Shown here: positions 54,691 to 64,000 of the stretch, piece by piece
Numbering within the stretch: the stretch's first letter is position 1
Layout of the letters: every line of letters begins with the position of its first letter
Source of the DNA: Corynebacterium confusum
GTDB lineage: Bacteria > Actinomycetota > Actinomycetes > Mycobacteriales > Mycobacteriaceae
Assembly: GCF_030408715.1 (NCBI RefSeq)
Contig: NZ_CP047202.1
Coordinates: 1,576,294-1,640,293 of the forward strand
Direction: 5' to 3'
Length of the DNA stretch: 64,000 bases
Translations under genes and position numbers: made by a program
Notes under the pieces: model-generated
Database searches by the model: none
What the model was told of the DNA's origin: nothing
What the model saw: only the letters and a program-made list of their open reading frames with translations

Positions 54691-55521
54691 TCAGGGGGTC
54701 TTGCGCGACGGGCACGCCGGGTGCTTGCCGGCGGCCACCAGGCTGCGGGCCAGGGCGGTGGGCTCCTGGGCGGTCATCACCGACTCGCCCACCAACACGG
54801 CATCGGCGCCCTGCGAGGCATATCCAAGCAAGTTGCGGGGGTTTTCCACCCCGCCGACGGCGATCCGCAGCAGGGATTCGGGTAGGCCGGGCACGATCTC
54901 GGCAAAGGCCCCGCGGTCGATGGCGTCCGAGGACAGCGACCACGCGTTGATGCCCACCACGGTCCCGCCGGCCTGCATGGCCCGGTCCGCGTCCTGGCTG
55001 CTGCGGATTTCCAGCAGAGCGACCATGCCGAGCGACTCGATCCGGTCCAGCAGGGCCTCCAGGCGCGCCTGTTGCAAGAGGGCGACCTGCAGCGGCACGA
55101 CGTCCGCGCCGAAGCAGCGGGCCTCGTGGATCTGGTACGGGTCGACGATGATGTCCCGGCAGATCATCGGCACCTCGGTGGCCGCCCGGATGAGCCGCAT
55201 ATCGTCCAGCGAGCCGTGGAAGCGGCGCCGGTCGGTCTGGCAGGCCATCATCACCACGCCGGCTTCTTCGAAGTCCCGGGCCAGCCGCGCCATCCGCTCC
55301 GGGTTGTCTAGGCGCGCGATTTCGCCCAGGTACGGCACCGCCCGTTTGAATTCGGTGATCACGGAACAGCCGTTGCTCAGAAGCGCCGCCTTGGCGTCCC
55401 GGGGCGGTTCCATCGAGCGGGATTTCGCCTTGATGTCTTGAAAAGAGACCTTCGCTTCGCGCGCGGCTACGTCTTCGAGGACGCCGGTGACTAAACGGTC
55501 AACGGCAATAGGGGTGGGCAC
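54691..55521 (-). CDS. TrpC-like (indole-3-glycerol phosphate synthase fold), probably catalytically impaired
   Basis: The 276-aa protein aligns along its length with mycobacterial TrpC, including the C-terminus [10 protein letters not shown]57, K59 and E171 of the IGPS active site and N192 are kept. However, the essential catalytic lysine (K110 in Sulfolobus IGPS) is R122 (ICRDII), R182 is W194 (GINAWSL), and S211 is G223 (RIAVGGV). The phosphate-binding SPS of KRxSPS is VPY. It is therefore probably not a standard IGPS. GTG start with GAGGAGG upstream. It lies between the Trp-region membrane gene and lgt, so it is the native orthologue position. Confidence 0.85.
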   Translation of the reverse strand: MPTPIAVDRLVTGVLEDVAAREAKVSFQDIKAKSRSMEPPRDAKAALLSNGCSVITEFKRAVPYLGEIARLDNPERMARLARDFEEAGVVMMACQTDRRRFHGSLDDMRLIRAATEVPMICRDIIVDPYQIHEARCFGADVVPLQVALLQQARLEALLDRIESLGMVALLEIRSSQDADRAMQAGGTVVGINAWSLSSDAIDRGAFAEIVPGLPESLLRIAVGGVENPRNLLGYASQGADAVLVGESVMTAQEPTALARSLVAAGKHPACPSRKTP

Positions 55522-55631
55522 CGGGGCACCTCCTCGAAGTAAGCGACAAGGATCACATGCGCAGTCTCACCTAAGGCTATCCCTTCAAGCGTGCCCAGCG
55601 GAAATCCAGAGGTACCCCCGATAGGCAAACT

Positions 55632-56279
55632 TTAGGTTAAACGCCCACGTTGGTTGTCTAAATCGGTGGGGTCAATGTCGGCGTCCAACGCGTCCCATAG
55701 CACCCGGCCGCTGTCCGGGGACTTCTGCAGATCCTGGGCCAGCTTCTCCTGCCGCATGGCGGGGGTTTCGTATTTGTTGGAGCGGGCGGTGTCCTCGCCC
55801 GGGCGGGTGGCCAACAGCACCGCGCCGAAAAGCGCGACGGCCGCGGAGACAAGCGCTAGGACGGGCCCGGCGGTGTGCGCCGAGGCTTCCGTGATGACGG
55901 CCCAGTCCGAAATGGAGGTCACGTCCACCGAGAGATCGTTGTTCTGGCCGGCCTGCAAAATATCTTGGGCGCGCTGGACGTCCGGGCCGGCGGTCAGCAG
56001 CTGTAGTGGCCGCCAGGCCACCGCGGCCGCCGCCACCGCGCAGACGATGGCCACCACCCGGCGGGACAGCCGCCGCAACACCAGCCCGGCCAGCGTGCCG
56101 GCCAGCAGCAACAGCATGACGGCCATGAGCTCGACCGACCAGTGCGAGCCCAGGATGTCCACGACCTGCCCGCCGGACTTGTCGTCCTCAGCGGAGGCCT
56201 GGACCCAATTCATGCGCGACGAGCCCCACAGCCCAATCGCGCCGAGGGCCATGAGCAGCGGGCCAATTCGCTTTCCCAC
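55632..56279 (-). CDS. Trp-region conserved membrane protein (TIGR02234-like)
   Basis: The 215-aa product starts VGKRIGPLLMALGAIGLWG and has four membrane helices (about 6-22, 47-67, 72-92 and 128-150). A conserved WVQASAEDDKSG loop lies between helices one and two, and the tail is hydrophilic. It matches the actinobacterial family found between the anthranilate/IGPS genes (TIGR02234). GTG 56279 has AGGAAGGGAG just upstream. Its function is unknown. In actinobacteria it normally accompanies trpE/trpC, which fits the neighbouring TrpC-like gene. Confidence 0.85.
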   Translation of the reverse strand: MGKRIGPLLMALGAIGLWGSSRMNWVQASAEDDKSGGQVVDILGSHWSVELMAVMLLLLAGTLAGLVLRRLSRRVVAIVCAVAAAAVAWRPLQLLTAGPDVQRAQDILQAGQNNDLSVDVTSISDWAVITEASAHTAGPVLALVSAAVALFGAVLLATRPGEDTARSNKYETPAMRQEKLAQDLQKSPDSGRVLWDALDADIDPTDLDNQRGRLT

Positions 56280-56311
56280 GTCTACTCCCTTCCTGCGGTT
56301 ATTCAGGGATC

Positions 56312-57475
56312 CTAGAGTAGTACATCGGCGTCGAAGCAACTGCGATCGCCGGTGTGGCAGGCCCCGCCTTTTTGCCGGACGGTCACCAGGAGGGTGTCGC
56401 CGTCGCAGTCGAGCTTGACGCCTAAAACCTCCTGGGTATGGCCGGAGGTCTTACCCTTGACCCAGTATTCCTGTCGCGATCGGGAGAAATACGTGCCCTG
56501 GCGGGTGGCCAGGGTGAAAGCCAGCGCGTGGTCGTCCATCCAGGCCAGCATCAACACCTCGCCGTCTTCCGACTGCACGACGGCCGGCACCAGCCCGTCC
56601 GCATTGCGCTTCAGGCGGCCGGCAATCGCCGGGTCCAGTTCGCACTGCGCCGGGTTGGCCAGGGCAGGCTTTGGCTCCGCTTCCGCCACCAGCTCCGGCA
56701 CCGGCCGGATCGGATAACCGGCGTGAGACAGGGCGTCTTTAACCTCGCCGATCGTGGTCTTGGCGAAGTGGAAGATGGAGGCGGCCAAGACCGCGTCCGC
56801 GCCCGCGGCGACCGCCGGCGGGAAGTCTTCCGGCGCGCCCGCCCCGCCCGAGGCAATGACCGGCACGTTCACGGCGGCGCGCACGGCGGCGATGAGCTCG
56901 GTATCGAAACCGCCTTCAGTGCCGTCGCTGTCCATGGAGTTAAGCAGGATCTCGCCTACGCCCAAGTCGGCGGCAGTCCGGGCCCACTCCAGGGCGTCGA
57001 GGCCGGCGGAGCGGGTGCCGCCGTGCGTGGTGACCTCGAAGCCCGACGGGGCCCAGTCCTCCCGCTGCGCGGTCCGGCGCGCGTCCAGCGAGAGCACGAT
57101 GCACTGGGAGCCGAAGATCTCCGCCAGCTCCCGCAGCAGCTCGGGCCGGGCGATGGCCGCGGTGTTGACGGAGACCTTGTCCGCGCCGGCGCGCAGGAGG
57201 GCGCGCACGTCGTCGGCGCTACGTACTCCGCCGCCCACGGTCAGCGGGATAAAAACCTGCTCGGCCGTGCGACGCACGACGTCGATGAGCGTGCCGCGGC
57301 CCTCCTTCGAGGCGCTAACGTCTAGGAAGGTAAGCTCGTCGGCGCCGAGCTGGTCGTAGCGGGCGGCCAGCTCCACCGGGTCGCCGGCGTCGCGAAGGTT
57401 TGCAAAGTTGATGCCCTTGACCACGCGGCCGTTATCGACGTCGAGGCAGGGAATGACCCGCACGGACAAGCTCAC
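56312..57475 (-). CDS. hisF: HisF-HisI fusion: imidazole-glycerol-phosphate synthase cyclase + phosphoribosyl-AMP cyclohydrolase
   Basis: One 387-aa frame joins two histidine enzymes. Residues 1-256 are HisF ([14 protein letters not shown] with D12, and SLDARRT with D131). A 20-residue Pro/Ala/Glu linker (about 257-277) follows. Residues 278-387 are HisI ([30 protein letters not shown], zinc ligands C357, C373 and C380). HisI catalyses step 3 and HisF, with HisH, a later ring-closing step. The GTG start at 57475 follows AAGGAG. In C. glutamicum hisF and hisI are separate as I recall. An internal GTG near residue 259 could still make free HisI. Confidence 0.93.
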   Translation of the reverse strand: MSLSVRVIPCLDVDNGRVVKGINFANLRDAGDPVELAARYDQLGADELTFLDVSASKEGRGTLIDVVRRTAEQVFIPLTVGGGVRSADDVRALLRAGADKVSVNTAAIARPELLRELAEIFGSQCIVLSLDARRTAQREDWAPSGFEVTTHGGTRSAGLDALEWARTAADLGVGEILLNSMDSDGTEGGFDTELIAAVRAAVNVPVIASGGAGAPEDFPPAVAAGADAVLAASIFHFAKTTIGEVKDALSHAGYPIRPVPELVAEAEPKPALANPAQCELDPAIAGRLKRNADGLVPAVVQSEDGEVLMLAWMDDHALAFTLATRQGTYFSRSRQEYWVKGKTSGHTQEVLGVKLDCDGDTLLVTVRQKGGACHTGDRSCFDADVLL

Positions 57476-57540
57476 GGGGAGCACACTCCTTTTTTTAAAA
57501 AATCTGGGCCAGCACAGGAACTGGCCGGATAACTGCTGTT

Positions 57541-58332
57541 TTAGTTGTCGGCCCTGTTTGCGCGGATGGAATCCAGGATGGTCGCGTGCACCTGCGGGGT
57601 GCCGACCACCATGCCGGCCGAGTGCACGGACCACTCCTTTCCGTAAGGATCGGTAACCAGGCCCCCGGCGGAGCGCACGAAGAGCGCCCCCGCGGCGTTG
57701 TCCCAGGCGTGCGGGGAGAAATTCACCGCGCCGTCGAAGACTCCCTGGGCCACGAAGGCGCTGTCCAGCCCCACGGATCCGGTAATTCGCGGGCGCAGGC
57801 CCTTGCGCTTGAGATCGTTGAAGATGGGCGTCTGCAGGTGCGAGGAGCAGCCGACGTGGCCACGGGCCTCGTCGAAGCCCAACGCGTCCTCCCCGCCGCC
57901 GAAGCCGCTCGGCGGTCCCCCGGCCGAGCGCAGCGGCGCGCCGTCAGCTGCCGCCAGCCGGCGCCCCAAAAGCGGGAAATCCGCCACGGCCACAACGGGC
58001 TGGTGATCCTGGACGAGCGCCACCAGGGTGCCGCACAGCGGGCTGCCGGCCGAGTAGTTGGCGGTGCCGTCGATGGGGTCGACCACCCAGACGGTTTCGG
58101 CCAGCTTGCCGCCGGATTCTTCCCCGTAGACCGGGATGCCGGTGAGCTGGGTCAGGCGCCGGCGCAGGTTGGTCTCGATGGCGATGTCGACCTCGGTGGC
58201 GAAATCGCCCTGGCCCTTGAACTGGGCGGGCTTCGCGCCCAGCCCGGTGCGGAAACGGTCGGTGGTCTCATCCACGATGGCCTCGGCGAAGGCCAGCAAT
58301 TCCAGCGGCGATGTCATGGCGTGCTCACTCAT
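57541..58332 (-). CDS. impA: Inositol monophosphatase-family protein in his cluster
   Basis: The 263-aa product has the phosphatase motifs [28 protein letters not shown] and [16 protein letters not shown]. This family removes phosphate from inositol-1-phosphate or, in actinobacteria, from histidinol phosphate or other sugar phosphates. C. glutamicum has impA at the same place between hisA and hisF; the real histidinol-phosphatase there is hisN elsewhere. An ATG at 58317 (MTSPLELL) is an alternative start. The gene belongs to the his transcript. Confidence 0.9.
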   Translation of the reverse strand: MSEHAMTSPLELLAFAEAIVDETTDRFRTGLGAKPAQFKGQGDFATEVDIAIETNLRRRLTQLTGIPVYGEESGGKLAETVWVVDPIDGTANYSAGSPLCGTLVALVQDHQPVVAVADFPLLGRRLAAADGAPLRSAGGPPSGFGGGEDALGFDEARGHVGCSSHLQTPIFNDLKRKGLRPRITGSVGLDSAFVAQGVFDGAVNFSPHAWDNAAGALFVRSAGGLVTDPYGKEWSVHSAGMVVGTPQVHATILDSIRANRADN

Positions 58333-58376
58333 CCTCGGTCGGTTTTATCCTGCGGTGGGGTGGTCTGTGGGGCGGT

Positions 58377-59186
58377 CTATCCTCTGTCTTCCGAGGAATC
58401 AATAAGGTCGATGGGGGTCTCGGCCGGCAGCGGGTCTACCTGGGCCACGGCCTGGAGGGCCTCGTCCAGGCGGAAGCGCCCCTCGTAGAGGGCCTTGCCG
58501 ATGATCGCGGAGTCGATGCCACGGTTGCGGAAGGTGGCCAGCTCCGTGAGGTCGTCCAAGGTGGAGATGCCGCCGGAGGCCGTCACCGCGGCATCGGTAG
58601 CCATGGTCACGTCCTGGAGTAGCTCCAGGTTGGGGCCGGTCAAGGTGCCGTCCTTGGTGACGTCGGTGACCACGAAGCGCTGGCAGCCGGCGGCATCGAG
58701 GCGCTCGAGGACCTCCCAGAGGTCCCCGCCGTCGGACTCCCAGCCGTTGCCGCGGGTGCGCCACTCGCCGGCTTCTTCCCGGACCGCCAGATCGACGGCG
58801 ATCTTGTCGCCGTATTTATCGATGACGCGGGCGATCCACTCCGGGTCTTCGAGCGCAGCCGTGCCGATGTTCAGCCGGCGCGCGCCGGTGGCCAGGGCGC
58901 GCTCTAACCCGGCGTCGTGGCGGATTCCGCCGGTCAGCTCCACCGGGATGTCGAGCTTACCGACGACCTCGGCCATCATCTCGTGGTTGGAACCGCGGTT
59001 GAAGGCGGCGTCCAAGTCGACGAAGTGGAGCCACTGCGCGCCTTGCTCCTGCCACTGCAGGGCGGCCGCGAGCGGTTCCCCATAAGACTTTTCGGTGCCG
59101 GCCTTGCCCTGCTCGAGGCGCACTGCCTTGCCGCCCACGACGTCGACGGCGGGCAGGAGAACGAAGGAATCTGTGTGCTGAGTCAT
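58377..59186 (-). CDS. hisA: ProFAR isomerase HisA (corynebacterial, non-PriA type)
   Basis: HisA isomerises ProFAR in histidine synthesis. The 269-aa protein has [14 protein letters not shown] with D15 and [13 protein letters not shown] with D179 as the acid/base pair. It aligns closely with mycobacterial PriA, which also does the TrpF reaction. However, the PriA residues I recall as R143 and D130 are N147 (RGNGW) and A134 here, while R19 and W145 are kept (R23, W149). This fits the HisA-only enzymes described in Corynebacterium. A C-terminal hydrophilic extension is present. Confidence 0.93.
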   Translation of the reverse strand: MTQHTDSFVLLPAVDVVGGKAVRLEQGKAGTEKSYGEPLAAALQWQEQGAQWLHFVDLDAAFNRGSNHEMMAEVVGKLDIPVELTGGIRHDAGLERALATGARRLNIGTAALEDPEWIARVIDKYGDKIAVDLAVREEAGEWRTRGNGWESDGGDLWEVLERLDAAGCQRFVVTDVTKDGTLTGPNLELLQDVTMATDAAVTASGGISTLDDLTELATFRNRGIDSAIIGKALYEGRFRLDEALQAVAQVDPLPAETPIDLIDSSEDRG

Positions 59187-59200
59187 CGTCTATATCCTAC

Positions 59201-59836
59201 CTACAGGGTGCCCATCCAGTTGGACAAAAGCTTCAGCCCGGTGGCCCCCGATTTCTCCGGGTGGAATTGCGTGGCCCACAGGGCGCCGTTTTCTACCGCG
59301 GCGACGAAGCGATCGCCGCCGTGGTTGGCCCACGCCACCGACGGCGGGGTGGTGATTTCGGTTTCCAGCTCCCAGGTCCGCGCGCCGTAGGAATGCACGA
59401 AATAAAAGCGCTCCTCCGGGTCGATGCCGGCGAACATGGCGCCGTCGCTGTCCCGCTCCACCGTGTTCCACCCCATGTGCGGCAGCACGTCGGCTTGCAA
59501 GCGCGTGACCAGGCCGGGCCACTCGCCGCAGCCGGCGGTTTCGATGCCGTGCTCGTTGCCGCCGTCGAAGAGCACCTGCATGCCGACGCAGATGCCCAGC
59601 ACCGGCCGGGATCCGGCCAGGCGCTGGCCGATGATCCGCGGGCCCTGGATGGCGCGCAGCCCCTCCATGCAGGCGGCGAAGGCGCCCACGCCGGGCACGA
59701 CAAGGCCGTCGGCCTCCGTGGCCACCTTCGGATCCGCGGTGACCGAGACCCGCGCCCCGGCTACTTCCAGTGCCCGCTGGGCCGACCGGAGGTTTCCAGC
59801 CCCGTAGTCCAGCAGGGCTACTTTCTTCTCCGCCAC
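59201..59836 (-). CDS. hisH: Imidazole-glycerol-phosphate synthase glutaminase subunit HisH
   Basis: HisH supplies ammonia to HisF. The 211-aa product has the class I glutaminase triad C83 (GICVGMQ), H192 and E194 (QFHPEKSG). The N-terminal [11 protein letters not shown] is typical. The GTG start overlaps the MFS stop by one base (TAGTG). hisA starts a few bases after its stop. Confidence 0.96.
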   Translation of the reverse strand: MAEKKVALLDYGAGNLRSAQRALEVAGARVSVTADPKVATEADGLVVPGVGAFAACMEGLRAIQGPRIIGQRLAGSRPVLGICVGMQVLFDGGNEHGIETAGCGEWPGLVTRLQADVLPHMGWNTVERDSDGAMFAGIDPEERFYFVHSYGARTWELETEITTPPSVAWANHGGDRFVAAVENGALWATQFHPEKSGATGLKLLSNWMGTL

Positions 59837-61188
59837 TAGTCCAGCTCCTTGTTGACGTTGTTGACGTTATCGAGTTTGTTCTTCTTCAGTTCTTCGGTCC
59901 GGGCCACGGTCCGGCGTTGGTTCTGGGCTGGCCCCCTCCGCAGGCGGCGCAAGCGCGTGCGGATGTTGTCGAATTCGGCCACGCGGTGGCGGCCCAGGAT
60001 GGTATCCAGGCCGGTCATCAGGATGCCGGCCAGGATGATGACGCCGCCGGCCCCGTACGCGCCCGCGTAGCCGTAGCCGGTGACCAGGGCCGCAAGCACG
60101 ACCGAGCCGAGGCCCGTGCCGGCGTCGTAGAAGATGTTCCACACCGCCGAGGCCTGCGAGATCTTCGAGCGCGGCAGGCGGTTGAACATCGACAGCAGCG
60201 CCTCGTTTTGCGCGATACCGAAGGCGATGCCGAAAAAGACCGAGGCCAGCACCATCCACCACACGGACCAGCCGTTAATCATGGCGGCCGCTATCAGCAG
60301 CATGCCCACGCCGCCGATGACCTGGGCGGGGATGTACAGGTGGCCGGGCTCGCCCAGGCGGTCGGCGACCACGCCCGCGAACAGGCGCGAGACCATCACC
60401 GATCCGCCCACGATGGACAGCATCAGCCCGCCCAGCACCGCGCCGGTTTCCGGGTCGATCTCGCGGACCGAGGCCGGTAGGAAGGAAGAGACCACGCCGT
60501 AGCTCATCGACAGGGTGGTCAGCGCCAAGGCCGGCACGATAACCAGCTTCCAGGTGGAGGCCCGAGGCGCCTCGGCGGATTCGGACTCCCCGCCGCTGCG
60601 CGGGTGCACGCTCGGCAGGCGCAGGCACATGACCACCGCCAGGCAGGCGATGGCCGCGGCCGTGTAATAGGTCGAGGCGAAGCTGATGTTTTCGGCCATC
60701 GCCAGGCCCACCGGCAAAAAGATCATCTGCGACAGGCCGATGAACAGGCCCATCGTGCCGGTGGCCTTGCCCAGAAGGCGCAGCGGGACCAGCTCCGCGA
60801 TGAGGGCGGATTCCGCCACCGTCAACGCGCCGAAGCCGACACCGCGCAGCGCGGAAAACAGCAGCACCTGCCAGACCTCCATGCCTAGCAGGTGGCCCAA
60901 GGCGGGGATGCCCAGCATGCCGGCGGACACGGCCATGACCGGGCGGTAGCCGAAGCGGCTGAGCAGCCAAGGCGTAAGCATCTGGGTGATAACGGTCGCG
61001 GCCATGAACGCACCCGTCGAGCCGCCCGCGAGCGTGTTTGACCCGCCGGAGTCGAGCACCGCCATGGGCAGTACGGGCAGCAGCAGCGACCACGCGCCGA
61101 AGGCAGCGGCCACGGCGACCATGGTCTCCGCGAAACCCGGGACCTTCCACAGGCTAACCTTGCCCTGCGATGCGCCTGCTTCTGCCAT
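59836..61188 (-). CDS. MFS transporter within the his cluster
   Basis: The 450-aa protein has 12 predicted membrane helices and the drug:H+ type MFS fold ([35 protein letters not shown], a central loop rich in Ser/Glu). C. glutamicum has an MFS gene in the same position in its his operon, as I recall. Export of histidine or an intermediate is possible but not shown. It begins directly after the stop of the 54-aa gene (TAGATG) and overlaps hisH by one base, so it is fully operonic. Confidence 0.9.
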   Translation of the reverse strand: MAEAGASQGKVSLWKVPGFAETMVAVAAAFGAWSLLLPVLPMAVLDSGGSNTLAGGSTGAFMAATVITQMLTPWLLSRFGYRPVMAVSAGMLGIPALGHLLGMEVWQVLLFSALRGVGFGALTVAESALIAELVPLRLLGKATGTMGLFIGLSQMIFLPVGLAMAENISFASTYYTAAAIACLAVVMCLRLPSVHPRSGGESESAEAPRASTWKLVIVPALALTTLSMSYGVVSSFLPASVREIDPETGAVLGGLMLSIVGGSVMVSRLFAGVVADRLGEPGHLYIPAQVIGGVGMLLIAAAMINGWSVWWMVLASVFFGIAFGIAQNEALLSMFNRLPRSKISQASAVWNIFYDAGTGLGSVVLAALVTGYGYAGAYGAGGVIILAGILMTGLDTILGRHRVAEFDNIRTRLRRLRRGPAQNQRRTVARTEELKKNKLDNVNNVNKELD

Positions 61189-61353
61189 CTATTGCATCTC
61201 CCCGATCATCCAAATCAACGCGGTAATGGTCGTAATCCCGCCGAGTGCGGCGGCGACGATGGTCCAGAAACGCGAGCCGGATTGGTAGGCCGTCCAGGCC
61301 CCGCCTAGAAGGAGTCCACCCAGCAGGAAAAGAATCCAGACCATCATGTACAT
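61189..61353 (-). CDS. 54-aa two-helix membrane protein in the his operon
   Basis: This short gene translates as MYMMVWILFLLGGLLLGGAW, then TAYQSGSRFWTIVAAALGG, then ITTITALIWMIGEMQ. It has two hydrophobic helices (about 3-22 and 30-50) joined by a short polar loop. The ATG at 61353 is four bases after the hisB stop, with GGAGCG upstream inside hisB. The TAG directly precedes the MFS ATG. The tight packing on both sides supports a genuine gene, perhaps a partner of the MFS protein. No family recognised. Confidence 0.8.
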   Translation of the reverse strand: MYMMVWILFLLGGLLLGGAWTAYQSGSRFWTIVAAALGGITTITALIWMIGEMQ

Positions 61354-61357
61354 ACGG

Positions 61358-61969
61358 CTACAGCGCTCCCTTCGTCGATGGTATGCCGTCCACGCGCGGA
61401 TCGGATTCTACCGCTTGGCGCAGTGCCCGGGCGACTGCCTTGTACTCGGCCTCCGTGATGTGGTGGGGGTCGCGGCCGTAGCGGACGTTGACGTGCAGGG
61501 TGGTCTTACTGTGGGCGGCAAAGGTTTCAAAAAAGTGCCTATTGATAACCGTAGCGTAGTGGCCCCCAATAATTTGCCATTGGAGGTGCTCCGGCTCCCC
61601 GTGCATGACGAAGTAGGCGCGGCCGGACAGATCGACGACGGCCTCGACCAGGGTCTCATCCATCGGCAGCAGCTGGGAGCCAAAGCGGCGGATGCCGCGC
61701 TTGTCCCCTACTGCCTCGGCGAAGGCCTGGCCGAAGACGATGGCGGTGTCCTCGACGGTGTGGTGCGCGTCGACGTCGATGTCCCCGCGGGCGCTGACCT
61801 CCAGGTCGAAGCCGCCGTGCGTGGCTACGGCGGTGAGCATGTGGTCGAAAAACGGCAGGCCGGTATCAATACTCGACTGGCCGGTGCCGTCGATGTTCAT
61901 GCTCACCGTGATATCGGATTCCTTGGTGCGGCGGGTGACTTTCCCGCGGCGCGGTTCCGGCTGGTTCAT
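61358..61969 (-). CDS. hisB: Imidazoleglycerol-phosphate dehydratase
   Basis: HisB performs the Mn-dependent dehydration step of histidine synthesis. The 203-aa monofunctional protein has [16 protein letters not shown], the first histidine motif [15 protein letters not shown] and the second motif [16 protein letters not shown], plus the later [12 protein letters not shown]. Its ATG overlaps the hisC stop (TAATG). Confidence 0.96.
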   Translation of the reverse strand: MNQPEPRRGKVTRRTKESDITVSMNIDGTGQSSIDTGLPFFDHMLTAVATHGGFDLEVSARGDIDVDAHHTVEDTAIVFGQAFAEAVGDKRGIRRFGSQLLPMDETLVEAVVDLSGRAYFVMHGEPEHLQWQIIGGHYATVINRHFFETFAAHSKTTLHVNVRYGRDPHHITEAEYKAVARALRQAVESDPRVDGIPSTKGAL

Positions 61970-63087
61970 TAGGAGCGCCCTTTCTCAGTGTCGGTCTGGT
62001 AGTCGGTCAGCTGCGCGGCCGCGGCGAAGAAGGCGTCGTTTTCGCCCGGCAGGCCCACGGTCGCGCGCAGGAAGCCGGCCTGGCCGACGTCGCGGATGAG
62101 CACCTCGCGGTCGAGGAAGGCCTGCCAGGCGGCGGCCTGATCGCTGAATTCGCCGAAGAAGATGAAGTTCGACTGGCTGTCGACGACCCGGTAGCCCAGC
62201 TCCCGCAGGCCGGCCACGACGCGGTCGCGCTCGGCCGCGAGCTGAGCGACGGTCTCCAGAGTCGCCGCGCGGTGGCGCAGCGCCACCAGGGCCGCGGCCT
62301 GCGACAGGGCGGACAGGTGGTACGGCAGGCGCACCAGCATGACCGCCTCTACGAAGGCGGGATCGGCCACGAAATAGCCCAAGCGGCCACCGGCGAAGTC
62401 GAAGGCCTTGGACATCGTGCGCGAGATGACCAGCTTTTCCGGGTAGTCGGCCAACAGGCGCACGGCCGAAGGCCCCTCGGAGAATTCCGCGTAGGCCTCG
62501 TCCACGATGACGATGCCCGGCGCGGCCTTGACCAGCTCCTCGATGTCGCCGAGTTCCGTCACGTCGCCGGTCGGGTTGTTCGGCGTGGTCACGAACACAA
62601 CGTCGGGCTGTTGCTCGGCGATGGCCTGGCGGGCCGCCGCCATGTCGATGCGAAAGTCCGCGCCCCGCGGGCACTCCAGGAATTCGGTCTGGGTGCCGGC
62701 GGAGAGCACCGGGTGCATGGAATAGGACGGCGTGAACCCTAGCGCGCTGCGCCCGGGGCCGGCGAAGGCCTGTAGCAGCTGCTGGAGGACCTCGTTGGAT
62801 CCGTTGGCCGCCCAGACCTGCGCGGCCGTGACCTCGACGCCGGTGCGCTCGGTGACGTAGTCGGCTAGGGCCTCGCGCAGCTCGACGGCGTCGCGGTCCG
62901 GGTAGCGGTTGAGTTGCGGCGCGATCCGGCGGACCTCGCTGACCAGCTCCTCGACCAGCTCCGCGGAGGGCGGGTACGGGTTTTCGTTGGTGTTGAGTTG
63001 GTTGGCCACCGTCAGCTGCGGGGCGCCGTAGGCGCTGCGCCCGCGCAGCTCGGGGCGCAGGGGAAGGTTTTCCAGGGACAAGGACAC
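61969..63087 (-). CDS. hisC: Histidinol-phosphate aminotransferase
   Basis: HisC transfers an amino group from glutamate to imidazole acetol phosphate. The 372-aa class II aminotransferase has NENPYPPS, the FTPSYSMH and TTPNNPTGD segments, DEAYAEFS and the PLP lysine K227 in [17 protein letters not shown]. It lies 44 bases after hisD and overlaps hisB by one base. Confidence 0.96.
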   Translation of the reverse strand: MSLSLENLPLRPELRGRSAYGAPQLTVANQLNTNENPYPPSAELVEELVSEVRRIAPQLNRYPDRDAVELREALADYVTERTGVEVTAAQVWAANGSNEVLQQLLQAFAGPGRSALGFTPSYSMHPVLSAGTQTEFLECPRGADFRIDMAAARQAIAEQQPDVVFVTTPNNPTGDVTELGDIEELVKAAPGIVIVDEAYAEFSEGPSAVRLLADYPEKLVISRTMSKAFDFAGGRLGYFVADPAFVEAVMLVRLPYHLSALSQAAALVALRHRAATLETVAQLAAERDRVVAGLRELGYRVVDSQSNFIFFGEFSDQAAAWQAFLDREVLIRDVGQAGFLRATVGLPGENDAFFAAAAQLTDYQTDTEKGRS

Positions 63088-63131
63088 GACAAGCCTTTCT
63101 GACAGGGTCGGTGTGGGCGGCGGGTGGCGGT

Positions 63132-64000
63132 TTAACGTTCGGTGCGGGCGCGGATGGCCTCCCCGTGGGCGGGCAGGTGCTCGGCGTCGGCGAAGGCAAT
63201 GACGTGGCTGGCCACCTCGCTCAGGCCCGTCTCGTCGTAGTCGATGAGGTTGACCGGTCGCAGGAAGGTGTGCGTGGACAGACCGGCGCTGTACCGCGCG
63301 GTGCCGGAGGTGGGCAGCACGTGGTTGGAGCCGGCCGCGTAGTCGCCCAGCGGGACCGGCGAGAACTCGCCGACGAAGATCGCGCCGGCGTGCCGGATGC
63401 GCTCCGCGACGGTGCGGGCGTTGCGGGTGTGGACCTCTAGGTGCTCGGCCGCATAGGCGTCGGCCACGCGGATGCCGGCGTTGATGTCATCGACCAGGAT
63501 GATCCCGGACTGCTTGCCACGCAGGGCCTCGGCGGCGCGCTCGGCGTTGGCGGTGGCGGTGTAGCGCGCCTCGATCTCTTCGTCGACGCGCTGGGCCAGA
63601 AACTCCGAGTCGGTGATCAGCACGCTGGCGGCCATCGGATCGTGCTCAGCCTGGGAAATCAGGTCGTAGGCCACGAAGACGGGATCCGCGCTGTCGTCGG
63701 CCAGCACGGCGATCTCCGTCGGGCCGGCTTCCGAATCCACCCCAACAAACGAGGAGACCTGGCGCTTCGCCGCGGCCACGAAGATATTGCCCGGCCCGGT
63801 AATCATGTCGACCGGCTCCAGGCCCGCCGCGTCGTCGCCGTAGGCCATCAGCGCGACCGCCTGGGCGCCGCCTACGGCCCAGACCTCGTCAACGCCCAGC
63901 AGGGCGCAGGTAGCCAGCACCGTCGGGTGCGGCAGGCCGTCGTGATCGGCCTGCGGCGGGGAGGCCACCACCAAGGATTCCACCCCGGCGGCCTGCGCCG
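63132..64000 (-). CDS. hisD: Histidinol dehydrogenase (N-terminal part beyond window)
   Basis: HisD oxidises histidinol to histidine in two NAD-dependent steps. The visible 289 codons cover the central and C-terminal parts: [38 protein letters not shown] and [14 protein letters not shown]. The frame runs open to the right edge, so the start is outside. It is the first his gene of the leftward operon. Confidence 0.95.
   Translation of the reverse strand, partial: AQAAGVESLVVASPPQADHDGLPHPTVLATCALLGVDEVWAVGGAQAVALMAYGDDAAGLEPVDMITGPGNIFVAAAKRQVSSFVGVDSEAGPTEIAVLADDSADPVFVAYDLISQAEHDPMAASVLITDSEFLAQRVDEEIEARYTATANAERAAEALRGKQSGIILVDDINAGIRVADAYAAEHLEVHTRNARTVAERIRHAGAIFVGEFSPVPLGDYAAGSNHVLPTSGTARYSAGLSTHTFLRPVNLIDYDETGLSEVASHVIAFADAEHLPAHGEAIRARTER

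Overview
The window is high-G+C chromosomal DNA from a Corynebacterium-type actinobacterium. This is inferred from gene content and order (cdsA-frr-pyrH-tsf-rpsB, smc-ftsY, glnK-glnD-ffh, and a his cluster carrying impA and an MFS gene), from protein sequences close to C. glutamicum and mycobacterial orthologues as I remember them, and from many apparently leaderless genes. The species cannot be named from sequence alone. I see no CRISPR array, prophage, insertion sequence, rRNA or tRNA. It is mostly conserved core genome, and the unusual signals are specific to individual genes and sites.

Positions 1-20,400 hold translation and envelope genes, mostly on the minus strand: cdsA (cut by the left edge), frr, pyrH, tsf and rpsB. 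A secreted M23-like protein diverges from rpsB. Next come a recombination/competence block (xerC, dprA, comM, yraN), a DUF2469 gene, rnhB, two tandem signal peptidase I genes, rplS, tex, a small unknown gene, trmD and rimM. A plus-strand insert (cupin, TetR, DUF222/HNH endonuclease) precedes rpsP.

Positions 20,600-45,200 hold an acyltransferase-3/SGNH protein, ffh, glnD, glnK, a complete Mrp Na+/H+ antiporter operon (mrpA/B fusion, C, D, E, F, G), ftsY, smc, a TetR regulator, acyP, an AGCS symporter, mutM, rnc, a DUF177 gene, an unknown membrane protein and a DivIVA-like coiled-coil protein. The Mrp operon occupies the position where C. glutamicum, as I recall, has amtB. GlnK and GlnD therefore appear to be transcribed with a cation antiporter, and glnD has no ATG, GTG or TTG ahead of its catalytic motif.

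Positions 45,300-64,000 hold central metabolism: gdhA, glycerate kinase, an M20 amidohydrolase, glycogen phosphorylase, pyruvate kinase and lgt. After these come a TrpC-like protein that has lost several catalytic residues, a Trp-region membrane protein, and the histidine cluster hisD-hisC-hisB-(54-aa membrane protein)-MFS-hisH-hisA-impA-hisF/I. HisF and HisI are fused in one reading frame.

The items most worth following up are the degenerate TrpC, the HisF-HisI fusion, the Mrp/GlnK/GlnD arrangement with its non-canonical glnD start, the overlapping divergent rimM/cupin promoters, a helically phased triple repeat upstream of the Mrp operon, and consensus DnaA boxes in three intergenic regions. 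I found no wholly new defence or mobile system.
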